This document shows, piece by piece, positions 27,602-37,857 of a stretch of DNA of 64,000 nt. Every line of letters starts with the position of its first letter. Positions within the stretch are counted from its first letter, which is position 1. Both the position numbers and the translations under genes were made by a program. The notes below the pieces were generated by a model. That model saw only the letters and a list, made by a program, of their open reading frames with translations, did no database searches and was not told the origin of the DNA. The stretch lies in assembly GCA_947500525.1 (NCBI GenBank), contig CANMSH010000003.1:186001-250000 (forward strand), written 5' to 3'. The stretch comes from an uncultured Flavobacteriaceae bacterium. GTDB taxonomy: Bacteria > Bacteroidota > Bacteroidia > Flavobacteriales > Flavobacteriaceae.

Positions 27602-28969
27602 TTAATTCTTTACTATTTTAAAAGTATGCCACTCAGGTTTATTGGCTAGATAAATTTCATTTCGCACCTCGCTTAGACGTTTCCATAACTTCTTTTCGCG
27701 GGGTAAGATTTGAAAATATTTATTGATATTTTTCCTGTCCCATTCATACCAACTTTTACCTTTAGATTTTGCATTTTCAGCATACAAAAACTCTTTCTTT
27801 TTCTCTAGACTATTTGAGCCTTTATAGTTCTTTAACATCCTATATTCAATAAAGCTCAGTGTTCTTAAGCTATCTTGTATTTTATGATATTTATTTACTA
27901 TTTCTAGCACTTTCATAGCTTGTACATATTGCGGTGTATTATAATAATTTGCCAAATTGATGCCTTTTTTAAACTCTTTATTACTAAAATTTTCAATTTT
28001 TACATCATCAATTAGCAGGTTATAATCACCTTTTTTAAGTCCCTTAACACGTAACATTTGATTGTTAATTATTTCATTTATGGGAGCCAAATTATTTACT
28101 TTTTGCAAATTTTCTTTTATCGGAAACGGTAATGATTTTTCAAGTAATTTGAATTCTAGAGATTTTCGCTTCTTACTGACAACAACTTCGCTATTAATTG
28201 ATTCTTCAGCGCTACTTTTACGCGCGTTAATTACTGTTTTTGAAATTAGATTTGTTGGAGCTATTGTTTTAATTACTTCAAAGGCCATTACTAAATGGCC
28301 TAACTCTCCTGGGTGAATTCTATCAGGACCAACAATTGTAAACGTAGTATCTTTTGCCTGTTCTCTTTCATTTATACGATTCATTTCTTTATAAAAATCT
28401 ACAACTGTGGCGTCATACTTCTGAGCCAATTGCCTAATATGTTCTGCACAAATCGCTAAAGCATCATTAGTTCCAAAATCATTTGTACGTTTTATTTTCG
28501 CCGTTTGATCATAAATTGAGGGGGTAATAAAAATAGGTTTTATGTTATTTTTTATTAAAAGTTGAGCCAATATTTCGGTCTTTTTAAAATAATTATCTAA
28601 CGCCAACTTTCTTTTCTTTAAAACTTCTGCATTGGCCTTTCCGTTAAAATAAAGTAAGCGCCCAACATCATTCATACCTGTCATTAAAAAAGCGTGCGTT
28701 GGTTTATGAATCAAAATATCCTTTTCAAAACGATTGATCATGCCATCGGCCACGTCACCAGCAACTCCCGCATTGAAATATGCTACTTTTTCTGCTGGGA
28801 AACGCGTGGCGTTATAAATTTGGAAAAAATTATGATACGCTCCTCCATGTGTTATACTATTACCTATAAAACAAAGCCTATCCCCGTCCTTAAACGCCGG
28901 TTCTACACTAATTTGGGCATTCAAACTAGATGCAAGAAAAAGTAGTAGTAAAACTATCGGCTTTTTCAT
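27602..28969 (-). CDS. Secreted SGNH/GDSL-family hydrolase
   Basis: A 455-residue protein with a type I signal peptide (FLASSLNAQ). SGNH blocks are visible: FIGNSITHG (S38), the glycine in FNAGVAGD, asparagine in TGMNDVG, and the Asp/His pair in GPDRIHPGELGH. Residues past about 250 form an extra C-terminal region with long basic/helical segments, larger than a minimal esterase. SGNH enzymes are mostly acyl-ester hydrolases on glycans. The start codon directly abuts the TAG stop of the DUF1080 gene, so the two are transcribed and probably translated together. The substrate is presumably an acylated algal oligosaccharide (inference). Confidence 0.87.
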   Translation of the reverse strand: MKKPIVLLLLFLASSLNAQISVEPAFKDGDRLCFIGNSITHGGAYHNFFQIYNATRFPAEKVAYFNAGVAGDVADGMINRFEKDILIHKPTHAFLMTGMNDVGRLLYFNGKANAEVLKKRKLALDNYFKKTEILAQLLIKNNIKPIFITPSIYDQTAKIKRTNDFGTNDALAICAEHIRQLAQKYDATVVDFYKEMNRINEREQAKDTTFTIVGPDRIHPGELGHLVMAFEVIKTIAPTNLISKTVINARKSSAEESINSEVVVSKKRKSLEFKLLEKSLPFPIKENLQKVNNLAPINEIINNQMLRVKGLKKGDYNLLIDDVKIENFSNKEFKKGINLANYYNTPQYVQAMKVLEIVNKYHKIQDSLRTLSFIEYRMLKNYKGSNSLEKKKEFLYAENAKSKGKSWYEWDRKNINKYFQILPREKKLWKRLSEVRNEIYLANKPEWHTFKIVKN

Positions 28970-29767
28970 CTATTTAATCCGTTTAATCTTAATATCCTTA
29001 AATTCTATACCTTGCCCTTCAGATTGTAAAGCAATATATCCTTCTGACAATAATTTCCCGTCAACTTTAATACTTGGGTCGTGGCCTTTAACCACCTGAC
29101 CTCCTATTTGCGGTTTTGTATATCTTAACACTTCTGTATTGTTTACTTTATGAATTACAAGAGAATCTTTATATACTATTAGTTCACCATTTACCCAAGT
29201 ATCCCATTTGTATGTTTTCGAGGTCGAACTGATACAATGCCTTGGATCCATTTTGCCGTTAAAAATTACCTCGGTGGCAGGAGAACACATATTACCTGTT
29301 GGTCTAACTTCGCCTTCTTTTTCTTGAGCCAATAATTGATACTCTACAGATATAGGCCAATTTTGTTCTTTTAAAATCGTTTCTGGAGCTTGAGAATGAA
29401 ACATGATTCCACTATTTCGATAAGTAAAAATAGGGGCATCATCTAACCATTGATCTAAAAATTTATACTTAAATTTTAAATGATATGATGAGAATGGTTC
29501 TTTGTAGAATAAATGCCCGAACCGTTCACCAAACTTACCATTTTCATATTCATCGTATACCACTTGAATCTTACCATCTCGAACTCGAAATGTGTTGGCA
29601 TAATTATCTCCAACTTCATAATGATATAATTTCGGAATCCAACCCTCTAAATTCTTTCCGTTAAATAGCGATTGCCATTCTGTCTCTGAGCTTTTAGGGT
29701 TACAAGAAAGTAGCATTGATCCAATCAATATTAAAAAACCTATCAGATTTACTTTAGTCATACTCAT
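28970..29767 (-). CDS. DUF1080-domain lipoprotein
   Basis: A 265-residue lipoprotein (lipobox about C22, MLLSC) made of one DUF1080 domain: WQSLFNGKNLEGW at the N terminus, a central NSGIMFHSQ, and GYIALQSEGQGIEFKDIKIK at the C terminus, which are the classical family edges. It differs from the two DUF1080 sequences at 8851 and 12209, so it was probably acquired or diverged separately. Known activity in the family is hydrolysis of 3-keto-disaccharides; the substrate here is unknown. It lies between a GH2 (4 bp spacing) and the SGNH hydrolase (0 bp) in the - strand operon. Confidence 0.9.
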   Translation of the reverse strand: MSMTKVNLIGFLILIGSMLLSCNPKSSETEWQSLFNGKNLEGWIPKLYHYEVGDNYANTFRVRDGKIQVVYDEYENGKFGERFGHLFYKEPFSSYHLKFKYKFLDQWLDDAPIFTYRNSGIMFHSQAPETILKEQNWPISVEYQLLAQEKEGEVRPTGNMCSPATEVIFNGKMDPRHCISSTSKTYKWDTWVNGELIVYKDSLVIHKVNNTEVLRYTKPQIGGQVVKGHDPSIKVDGKLLSEGYIALQSEGQGIEFKDIKIKRIK

Positions 29768-29771
29768 TTCC

Positions 29772-32309
29772 TTAGTTTGTTATAATTTTTAAGACTTTTG
29801 ATGTTACCTCATTTGAAGTAGCCGACACCGTTATTTCTCCTTTTTCTTCGGTCGCTTGCAGAATTAGAATTGCCTTTCCTAAATGAGTTGTTATTTTATT
29901 CGTCTTATGCGGCTTTACATTCATTTCCCAACCATTATCAACTCCTAAATTTCGAGCGGGTCCCGAAACACTAAACGTTACCTCTTGCTCTTGAGAAACA
30001 ATTGAGTTTCCCTGCGCATCTAACATTTTTACAGTAACGATGGTCACATCATCACCGTTTGCGTCCAACTCAGTTTCTGTTGCTACAATATCGATTTTAC
30101 CAAGGTCGTTTTTATGCGTATTTAATACATATTCATCGACTTTTTCTCCATTATTATACCCAATTACCTTTAGTTCTCCTGCACTAAAATCTACGGCCCA
30201 TTTTAGAATATTGTCATCACTAAAATCCGAACGCTTTTGCTTCCCTAAAGACTTTCCATTTAAAAATAATTCGGCTTCATCACAATTCGTATAGGTTTGA
30301 ACGATAATAGACTCATTAGTTTCATAGTTCCATTTAGGGTAGACCTTATACCATTCCCACAAACGCAACATGCTCCAAACTGGCGGAGGAGATAATTGCA
30401 TCTGATATTTCCAAGTTCCATTTTCTATAGAAAATTCTGATTCTTTTGCCGGTGTCGTCACCATGTACACTTTCGGCTCTTCTTTCCACAAACACTCATA
30501 AAAATGTCCTCTTGGAGTTTTGAATCCAGCATAATCAAAAAATGAAATTTCAAGTCCTTTTCTCGGCCATGGCCCCGCTTCTCCTAAATAGGCAAACCCT
30601 GTCCAAACAAAAATTCCCGAGACAAAATCACGTTCAGCAATGCTTTTCCATTCGTTATAATTACCCCAGTTCTCAGAACCTAAAATTTTCAAATCGGGAT
30701 ATGCTTCATGTGCAGCATCATAATCAGCAGCTCTATAATTAAACCCATATACATCTACCGCTTGACCATAACCACTGGCCATACCTACAGATGGTAAGAC
30801 ACTACCGCAAGTAACGGGTCTCGTTGTATCCACTTCCTTCACCCATTTTACCAATTTTCTCGCTGTTGTTACCAATGGGTCAGCACCTTGCATATTTTTA
30901 TCAAAAGCCGCCTTCACCTTAAGAGAATCATATTCAGGAATGTAATCATACGATCCTGCATCAAAATCTACGTTCGCATCATTAAAAGCCGCTGAATAAT
31001 GTGGATAGGTCCATTCTATTTCATTTCCAATACTCCACATTATAACAGATGGATGATTTATATCTCTACGAATTAGATCTTTTAAATCGCGTTCTGCCCA
31101 TTCGTAAAAATGCATTGGATATGCTTTAGATGCTTCTTCTGAAGCTGCATTGTCGCCGATATATACTTTATTTTTACCTTTTGGCTTGCTCCACTCATCA
31201 AACGCTTCGTTCATCACTAAAATGCCCTCATTATCGCATACTTCTAGGAGCTCTTTTGAATGCGGATTATGTGCAAATCTTACGGCATTGACTCCAATAG
31301 ATTTCAATTTTTTAATTCTATATTCCCAAATTCCTTTAGGCACCGCAGCTCCCACCGCACCTGCGTCATGGTGCAAATTCACTCCTTTAATCTTCATGCG
31401 TTCTCCATTTAACGAAAAGCCTTGATTTGCATCAAATTTGAAAATTCGAATTCCGAAAATTTCTTTGATAGTATCGATAAGCGTACCATTTTGAAAAACG
31501 CGAACTTCCATTGAATACAGATTGGGATTTCTGACTGACCAAAGTTTAGGTTCTACTATATTTAAATTCACCTTTTGATCGAATACCTCAGCAATTTCGT
31601 TTTCCTTCTGACTAATTAATACGCCTTGTTCATCATAAATTGCATAACTGAGCGTAACTCCATCCAATACATCTGACTTAGAATTTTCTAACTCAGTCTT
31701 CACTTGAATGGTCGCTTTTTCTTGTGAAACTTCTGGTGTTGTTATTTGAACTCCCCATTGTTTAATATGTATGGGAGCTGTTTTTATAAGTCTTACCTTT
31801 CTATAAATACCTGAGCCAGTATACCATCTCGAATCAACATATGCTTTGCGATCTACTTTTACGGCAATCACATTTTCAGTTCCATCAAATTTTAAATGAG
31901 GTGTTAAATCATATCCAAAAGAACTATACCCATTAGGTCTTGTGCCTAAGATATGTCCATTGATCCATACTGAAGAATTATTATAAACTCCATCAAATAA
32001 GATAGAAATATGCTTTCCTTTATCAGATGCTGACAATGAAAAAGATTTTCTATACCAACCGATTCCACCAACTACAAAACCCGTACTCGAAGCTGTCTCT
32101 CCTTCTTTGTGATATCCTCTCTCAATACTCCAATCATGAGGCACATTTAACGTTTCCCAACTCGAAACATCAAAATTCACTTCAAAAGCTTTTGGCTCGT
32201 TTCCTAAATGAAATTTCCAATTTCTATTAAAATCTTCAACAACTCGCCCTGATTCATGCGTACATGATATCAAAGTGATTAAGAAGAAAATTAAACATAT
32301 TTTTCTCAT
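29772..32309 (-). CDS. GH2 beta-galactosidase-type lipoprotein
   Basis: An 845-residue lipoprotein (lipobox about C16, LISC). It has the full GH2 architecture: jelly roll (about 25-175), sandwich, TIM barrel with acid/base E430 in MWSIGNEIEW and nucleophile region ILGSENWGNYNEW, then DUF4982-like and Ig-like domains ending in KVLKIITN. It is the paralogue of the GH2 at 23849, sharing length and motif spacing. An insertion with YPHYSAAFNDANVDFDAGSYDY after the acid/base motif may shape the active site. Likely a periplasmic exo-beta-galactosidase on sulfated or desulfated galactan oligomers; exact activity is unknown. Confidence 0.93.
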   Translation of the reverse strand: MRKICLIFFLITLISCTHESGRVVEDFNRNWKFHLGNEPKAFEVNFDVSSWETLNVPHDWSIERGYHKEGETASSTGFVVGGIGWYRKSFSLSASDKGKHISILFDGVYNNSSVWINGHILGTRPNGYSSFGYDLTPHLKFDGTENVIAVKVDRKAYVDSRWYTGSGIYRKVRLIKTAPIHIKQWGVQITTPEVSQEKATIQVKTELENSKSDVLDGVTLSYAIYDEQGVLISQKENEIAEVFDQKVNLNIVEPKLWSVRNPNLYSMEVRVFQNGTLIDTIKEIFGIRIFKFDANQGFSLNGERMKIKGVNLHHDAGAVGAAVPKGIWEYRIKKLKSIGVNAVRFAHNPHSKELLEVCDNEGILVMNEAFDEWSKPKGKNKVYIGDNAASEEASKAYPMHFYEWAERDLKDLIRRDINHPSVIMWSIGNEIEWTYPHYSAAFNDANVDFDAGSYDYIPEYDSLKVKAAFDKNMQGADPLVTTARKLVKWVKEVDTTRPVTCGSVLPSVGMASGYGQAVDVYGFNYRAADYDAAHEAYPDLKILGSENWGNYNEWKSIAERDFVSGIFVWTGFAYLGEAGPWPRKGLEISFFDYAGFKTPRGHFYECLWKEEPKVYMVTTPAKESEFSIENGTWKYQMQLSPPPVWSMLRLWEWYKVYPKWNYETNESIIVQTYTNCDEAELFLNGKSLGKQKRSDFSDDNILKWAVDFSAGELKVIGYNNGEKVDEYVLNTHKNDLGKIDIVATETELDANGDDVTIVTVKMLDAQGNSIVSQEQEVTFSVSGPARNLGVDNGWEMNVKPHKTNKITTHLGKAILILQATEEKGEITVSATSNEVTSKVLKIITN

Positions 32310-32325
32310 AACTATAATGGTTATT

Positions 32326-34782
32326 TTAAATTGAGTTTAATTCAATTGTGTTAGATTCTAATCCCTTACTTGAAACAGTTAGTTTAATTTTACCATTTAC
32401 TTTCGTCGATTTTATAATAGCCAAACATTTACCATTAAAAGCTTTTCGATAATTCGCTTGAAAAGGTTCGTGACTCATGTTGTTTCCGTTACCCACACCC
32501 GCAATTGTAGCCGGTCCATCAAGAGAAAAATTGAGCAAGTGATTCGCATTTGGAACAGTATTTCCATCTTTATCTTTAATCGTAAATTCAACATAAATTA
32601 AATCCTGACCATTAGCTTGCATTACTTTTTTTCTACTAAAGATTTCTATGCTATTTGCTTTGTTAGCTGTTTTAATTATTTTTTCTGAATGAAATTTTCC
32701 TTCTTTATAAGCGACAGCTTTTAATTCTCCGGGATTGTAGATAACATCCCATGTTTGATATTCAACTCCTTCTAGATTATTTGTTCGCTTACCTAGTGAT
32801 TTTCCATTTTGAAAAAGTTCTACTTCGTCTCCATTCGTATATGCATAAACTTCAACTTTTTTGCCTATTTGTCCATTCAAATTCCAATGAGGAAATATAT
32901 GAACCATTGGTTTTTCTGACCATTGAGATTGGTAAAAATAAAATCCGTCTTTTTTAAATCCGCTTAAGTCAATTGGCGCAAAAGAAGAAGAACGTGCTGG
33001 CCAACCAAAAGGAATCACCTCTCCAAGATAATCAAAACCAGTCCAAATAAATTGACCCATGATATTTGGTCTCTTCTTTATTGCTTCCCATGCTTCCATA
33101 CCAACATCTCCTTTTATATCTCGTTGTTCTGCCCATTTATAACTTTCATCAAATTTATAATTAAGCTGTTCCCACCAAGCCGCTTTCTCTTCACCATACA
33201 AATACGTTCCTCTAGGATAAAAGGATTGTGCAGAGGCGCATTCTGTAACGATTGCTTTCGAATTTGGAAATAAAACGCTTTCCTTGTCAAATCCTTCATC
33301 AAGTATATAATTATATCCTTTAATGTCACTATGAGATACGGCCTCGTCATTTGGCCAACGATTCCAACCATAACCATACACGCCATTTGTAACAGGTCGA
33401 TAATCGAGATCATGAACAATCTCGGCTAAACGCTTTGCAATGGGAGCTCCTTCAGGATGCATCATTTGCTCTATTTCATTTCCAATGCTCCACATAATAA
33501 CTGAAGGATGATTTCTATCGCGTAAAATAAAATCTGTTAAATCTTTATCTGCCCATTCTCTAAATTCTTTTGCATAAAAATCAATTGGTACTCGAATTTT
33601 CTTTCCATCTTGACTGGTCATTGGATCTTTAGGAAGCTCCCATTCATCAAACATTTCATTCATTACCAAAAAGCCCATTTCATCGCAAACATCTAAAAAT
33701 TCTTCCGAAAACGGATTATGAGCCGTTCGAACTGCATTACATCCCATTTCTTTTAAAATTTCTAGTTGTCGTTCAATGCTTCGCCTATAAACAGCAGCAC
33801 CCAGCGGACCTCCATCATGATGCAAACAAACACCCTTTAGCTTGATATTTTTTCCGTTCAGATTGAAGCCGTTTTTGGCATTGAAAGCTATGTTTCGAAT
33901 GCCCACTTTATTTTTCTCAGTATATACCAATTCATCATCTACAATTAAATCACTTTTAACTGTATACTGATTTGGTGATTCAGGATTCCATAATTCAGGT
34001 TTGTAAATTTTCACTTCAGATGCGACATTTATTTCAGAATTACCATCTACAGTCAGTGGCTTTTGAATAGAGTCAACCTTAACATTATTAGAATTTACTA
34101 CCGTATGTCTCAATATGAACGTCTTTTTATCTGGATGCCCATTCATAACTTTAGTTTGCAATTTTAGTAGTGCCTCTTCTGAATCGCTATCATTGCTGTC
34201 AATATAATTTCCCCATATAGGAATATGCAATTTGTCACTTTTAATTAAATAGACATGACGATAAATACCTGTACCTGTATACCAGCGAGACCCGGGTTGA
34301 CTTGAATTATCAAGCTTTACCGTAATTGTATTTTGCTCTCCGAACCTAATGTATTGTGTCATTTCGTAGTGAAAAGCAACATAGCCTAAAGGTCTTTTTC
34401 CTAGATATTCTCCATTAATCCAAACCTCAGCATTTCTATACGCTCCGTCAAAATAAATGGCTATCCTTTTATTCTCATCCCTTTTCGGAATATTAAATGT
34501 TTTTCGATAGGTGCACTTACCCGTAGGAAGCCATCCACCTCTTGAAAATGACTCGTTCCCTTTGCTAAAAGGCCCTTCTATACTCCAATCGTGAGGCAAG
34601 TCTACTTTTTCCCATTCACTATCATCAAAAGAAGCCAATTCTGCGTTTTCGATTGCCCCTTTAGAAAATTTCCAATCAAAATCAAATAGTTCTTTTTCAG
34701 TAATAGGTTCATTTAGTGTTTTCGTACACGCAAAAAGCGAACATATCATTAGCACCAAACATATATAGTTAAGACTCCTCAT
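32326..34782 (-). CDS. GH2 lipoprotein, second subtype
   Basis: An 818-residue lipoprotein (lipobox about C19, LFAC). GH2 domains in the usual order, with acid/base E436 in MWSIGNEIEQ and a nucleophile region AIVTECASAQS, which differs from the TEN/SEN type of the other two GH2 proteins here. This places it in a separate branch and suggests a different linkage or sugar (beta-galactosidase or beta-glucuronidase type). The C-terminal part carries DUF4982 and an Ig-like domain. It is 2 bp downstream of the GH28 gene and 16 bp upstream of the next GH2, firmly within the - strand operon. Confidence 0.93.
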   Translation of the reverse strand: MRSLNYICLVLMICSLFACTKTLNEPITEKELFDFDWKFSKGAIENAELASFDDSEWEKVDLPHDWSIEGPFSKGNESFSRGGWLPTGKCTYRKTFNIPKRDENKRIAIYFDGAYRNAEVWINGEYLGKRPLGYVAFHYEMTQYIRFGEQNTITVKLDNSSQPGSRWYTGTGIYRHVYLIKSDKLHIPIWGNYIDSNDSDSEEALLKLQTKVMNGHPDKKTFILRHTVVNSNNVKVDSIQKPLTVDGNSEINVASEVKIYKPELWNPESPNQYTVKSDLIVDDELVYTEKNKVGIRNIAFNAKNGFNLNGKNIKLKGVCLHHDGGPLGAAVYRRSIERQLEILKEMGCNAVRTAHNPFSEEFLDVCDEMGFLVMNEMFDEWELPKDPMTSQDGKKIRVPIDFYAKEFREWADKDLTDFILRDRNHPSVIMWSIGNEIEQMMHPEGAPIAKRLAEIVHDLDYRPVTNGVYGYGWNRWPNDEAVSHSDIKGYNYILDEGFDKESVLFPNSKAIVTECASAQSFYPRGTYLYGEEKAAWWEQLNYKFDESYKWAEQRDIKGDVGMEAWEAIKKRPNIMGQFIWTGFDYLGEVIPFGWPARSSSFAPIDLSGFKKDGFYFYQSQWSEKPMVHIFPHWNLNGQIGKKVEVYAYTNGDEVELFQNGKSLGKRTNNLEGVEYQTWDVIYNPGELKAVAYKEGKFHSEKIIKTANKANSIEIFSRKKVMQANGQDLIYVEFTIKDKDGNTVPNANHLLNFSLDGPATIAGVGNGNNMSHEPFQANYRKAFNGKCLAIIKSTKVNGKIKLTVSSKGLESNTIELNSI

Positions 34783-34784
34783 AA

Positions 34785-36173
34785 TTATTTCACATTTTTA
34801 TAATAAACATCCTCAAAAATTACCTCTTTACGCTGATCTTTATTGATGAGTTTAAAGTTAACATTTGACAATTCAAGACTATCCATATGACGCGCATATA
34901 GCCCATACGCTGGTAGGGTTTTAAAAAAGCTATATTCAGGATACATGGTTTCTTGCTCTTCGACCTTTTGTAATACCAAATCATCCCTACTTCCTGGTAT
35001 TTTTATATCAATATTCCGTAATGATACCGAGCCAATTTTATGGTTTGGTGTTCCTGTAATAAAAATGCCTGAAGGCGAAGAAACTCGAGAATTTTCAAAT
35101 CCTTGTGCAATAGCGCTAACATTTTTAATACGAATGTCACGAATAGAACCTACTTTGTTCTTGTTCGCACCTCGATAGGTGCGGAGTCTCTCACCTAGTC
35201 TAATAAACAATGGCATATCTACATTATCCATGCGAATATTTTCTATCGCTATATTATATATATTGGCTCCATCAACACTTAATAATTTTATGCCGCCTCC
35301 TTTAGTATTATAAATCTCACAATCTTTAATAGAAATATTATAAAAATCTCCCATTGATTCGGTACCAAACTTAATAGCTCCCCAATCACTTTTCAATTTA
35401 CAATTCTCAACGTTTACATTATATGTGGGCTTATTAGAAGTCGCTTTAATACAAATAGCATCATCTCCAGTGTCGATATGACTATTAGTGATGAGCACAT
35501 CGCTGCTCGAATCTAAATCGATACCATCATTATTTTGATGTGCATGACTATAGATATTGATATTGTTGACTTTAATTGTTTTTGATTGGTAAAAATGACA
35601 GGTCCAAGCGGCTGATTGTCTCAAGCTAACATCTTCAATAGTGATAGTATCAGAGCGAACAAATCGAATTAAAAAAGGGCGATTTCTTCCAAACTTCTCT
35701 CTTTGACTGATATCGATATTTAATTCTTCTATTTTTTGTTTGATATTTTCGAATAAAAAGGCTTTTCCATTACCATCTATAACTCCTTTCCCTGAAATAC
35801 CAATATTAGATACATCGACTCCTCCTATTAAACAATTACCTCGTTCTTGACCAGTGGCATCTATAAATTTATCAATATTCTTATAATCTAGCGGATTAGA
35901 ACTTCCTACCAATTTAGCATTCTCAGCAATATGCAGCGTGACATTATTTTTTAACAGAATTGTACCACTTATATAGGTTCCGTTGCTTATTGAAACCTTA
36001 CCTCCACCCTGCTTTGAGCAAGCGTCGATTGCCTTTTGTATAAACCTAGTGTTTATTGTTAAGCTATCACCCTTTGCGCCAAAATCTCTAACATCGTAAG
36101 CATTATTTTTTTCAGCACAGTTCAACAGCAATACAAACAAAAAACTATAAAAAAGTAGTGTACGTAATTTCAT
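34785..36173 (-). CDS. GH28-family (polygalacturonase-like) lipoprotein
   Basis: A 462-residue lipoprotein (lipobox about C19, LLNC) with a right-handed parallel beta-helix and a pectate-lyase-type start (YDVRDFGAKGDS). Putative GH28 catalytic aspartates are in NNDGIDLD (D216, D219) and the adjacent pair in TGDDAICIK (D237-D238). The usual GHG histidine is absent: the equivalent stretch reads DWGAIKFGTES. GH28 enzymes invert alpha-linked galacturonic acid or related residues. In a galactan locus the substrate may be another alpha-linked acidic or neutral sugar. It is the first gene of the - strand operon (36173 to 23849), downstream of the 341-bp divergent intergenic region. Confidence 0.85.
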   Translation of the reverse strand: MKLRTLLFYSFLFVLLLNCAEKNNAYDVRDFGAKGDSLTINTRFIQKAIDACSKQGGGKVSISNGTYISGTILLKNNVTLHIAENAKLVGSSNPLDYKNIDKFIDATGQERGNCLIGGVDVSNIGISGKGVIDGNGKAFLFENIKQKIEELNIDISQREKFGRNRPFLIRFVRSDTITIEDVSLRQSAAWTCHFYQSKTIKVNNINIYSHAHQNNDGIDLDSSSDVLITNSHIDTGDDAICIKATSNKPTYNVNVENCKLKSDWGAIKFGTESMGDFYNISIKDCEIYNTKGGGIKLLSVDGANIYNIAIENIRMDNVDMPLFIRLGERLRTYRGANKNKVGSIRDIRIKNVSAIAQGFENSRVSSPSGIFITGTPNHKIGSVSLRNIDIKIPGSRDDLVLQKVEEQETMYPEYSFFKTLPAYGLYARHMDSLELSNVNFKLINKDQRKEVIFEDVYYKNVK

Positions 36174-36514
36174 GAAATTAACAATCTATTCCTTCTATTT
36201 TCAAAACTTTTATGCCTCTTATTTTCTACATAAAATCTGACATGATAAATATAATTTTTTTGATTGCGATTAGAAAAAACGTCAACCCTAAAATTGAATC
36301 AAAAATCATATGTTATGCAGATTAAAACAATTCGTTTAGCGCATGAGAGTAATTGAAGTAATTTTAACATATAAGTTGTTCTATTTCGCTTTGCTTACTT
36401 TACTCGTAAAGTTTTTATTTTTGGCATTCTGAAAGACAGTGTTCTCTTGACTTTTAAATGGAAGAAAAAGGAATTTAGGACTACTAAATTTAACTTAAAT
36501 TTTAAACTAAAATA
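36174..36514. other. 341-bp divergent intergenic region between GH28 and GH43
   Basis: AT-rich and free of a plausible gene. It must hold the promoter for the - strand GH28-GH2 operon and that for GH43. A + strand promoter candidate is listed separately. No equally good - strand TAnnTTTG box was found, and no hairpin or long repeat stands out. Confidence 0.6.
36390..36423 (+). promoter_or_regulatory. Candidate promoter for the GH43 gene
   Basis: TTTG at 36390-36393 and TATTTTTG at 36416-36423 match the Bacteroidetes boxes, but the 22-bp spacing is slightly long. The implied leader is roughly 85 nt. Confidence 0.4.
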
Positions 36515-37843
36515 ATGAAAATAAGAAGTTTTATACTTGGTCTATTGACTGTACTGATAAGTTTGCCCACCATTGCTCAAAATCCACTAGTTACACACAT
36601 GTACACTGCAGATCCAACGGCCAGAGTATTCAATGACACGTTGTATGTATTTCCTTCAACAGATATTGTTTGCGAAGAAGGCAAAGGAGAAAATGGATTT
36701 TGTATGCCTTCGTACAATGTTTTTTCTTCTACAGATTTAACCACTTGGAAAGATCATGGCCTTATTATTGACCAAACGGATGTGCCTTGGGGAAGAAAAG
36801 ATGGTTTCGGTATGTGGGCTCCAGATTGTGTTGAAAAAGATGGAACTTACTACTATTATTATCCAGCACCACCATTAGATAAAAGTGGTTTTAGACGTGT
36901 TGGAGTGGCAACGGCTTCGAAACCCGAAGGTCCTTATACTGTAGAGAAAGATTATATGAAGGGTGTTAATGGCATTGATCCAAATGTTCTTATTGACGAT
37001 GATGGTAGAGCGTATATCTATTACGGTGGAGGAAAGGAGCTTTTTGTTGCTGAATTAAATGATGATATGAAATCTATTAAAGGGAAACCTCAGAAAATTG
37101 AGAAACTTCCTGACGGTTACAAGGAAGGATCTTTTATGTTCAAAAAAAATGGGTTGTATTATTTTACTTTTCCGCATGATCAATCCGGTTCTGAAGAAAT
37201 TGCCTATGCTACAGGGAAAAACCCGATGGGTCCGTTTGAATATCAAGGAATGATTATGGAACGTTGGAAAGATGGCATTTGGACCAATCATCATTCTATT
37301 TTAGAGTACAAAAAACAATGGTATATCTTTTATCACCATCATGATATTTCCAACGATCAGCATTTACGTTCAATGAGAGCTGATAGTTTATTTTTTGGTA
37401 ATAAAGGGCAAATCCTTAAAAAGAAAGCCACATTAAGAGGTATTGGTATTACGAATACTAATAAACCAATTCAAATTGATCGTTTTTCTACTTCAAAAAA
37501 TTTAAAAGTAAATCGATTAAAAGATAAAACGGTTGTAGGTTGGCAATTAGACTATATCAAACCAAACGCCTATGTAACTTATAATTCGGTTAATTTTAAT
37601 TCTAAAAACTATAAGAAAGTCATTTACCGAGTTTCTTCGGGCACGAAAGGTGGTACTATAAAATTATATCTGGACAATGAGTTAATTACCGAAACAAAAG
37701 TTGCAAATACTGGTAGTTGGGATACTTGGAAAAAAGTAGAAACACCTATCAACAAGAAACTCAAGGGCATTAAGAATATCAAGTTGGTATTTGAAGGTGA
37801 AAGCGATTATTTAATGAATATTGACTGGTTAAAATTTGAATAA
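36515..37843 (+). CDS. GH43-family hydrolase with C-terminal CBM6-like domain
   Basis: A 442-residue secreted protein (signal peptide LLTVLISLPTIAQ). The five-bladed propeller shows the three expected acidic sites: general base in MYTADPTARVF, pKa-modulating aspartate in GIDPNVLIDDDG, and general acid glutamate in YKEGSFMFKKNG. Residues about 320-442 form a CBM6-like beta-sandwich (TIKLYLDNELITE ... LVFEGESDYLMNIDWLKFE). GH43 enzymes remove arabinose, xylose or galactose residues. It stands alone on the + strand between two - strand operons, closed by a bidirectional terminator. Subfamily and substrate are not resolved. Confidence 0.9.
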   Translation: MKIRSFILGLLTVLISLPTIAQNPLVTHMYTADPTARVFNDTLYVFPSTDIVCEEGKGENGFCMPSYNVFSSTDLTTWKDHGLIIDQTDVPWGRKDGFGMWAPDCVEKDGTYYYYYPAPPLDKSGFRRVGVATASKPEGPYTVEKDYMKGVNGIDPNVLIDDDGRAYIYYGGGKELFVAELNDDMKSIKGKPQKIEKLPDGYKEGSFMFKKNGLYYFTFPHDQSGSEEIAYATGKNPMGPFEYQGMIMERWKDGIWTNHHSILEYKKQWYIFYHHHDISNDQHLRSMRADSLFFGNKGQILKKKATLRGIGITNTNKPIQIDRFSTSKNLKVNRLKDKTVVGWQLDYIKPNAYVTYNSVNFNSKNYKKVIYRVSSGTKGGTIKLYLDNELITETKVANTGSWDTWKKVETPINKKLKGIKNIKLVFEGESDYLMNIDWLKFE

Positions 37844-37857
37844 TCGTTTACCTACAA

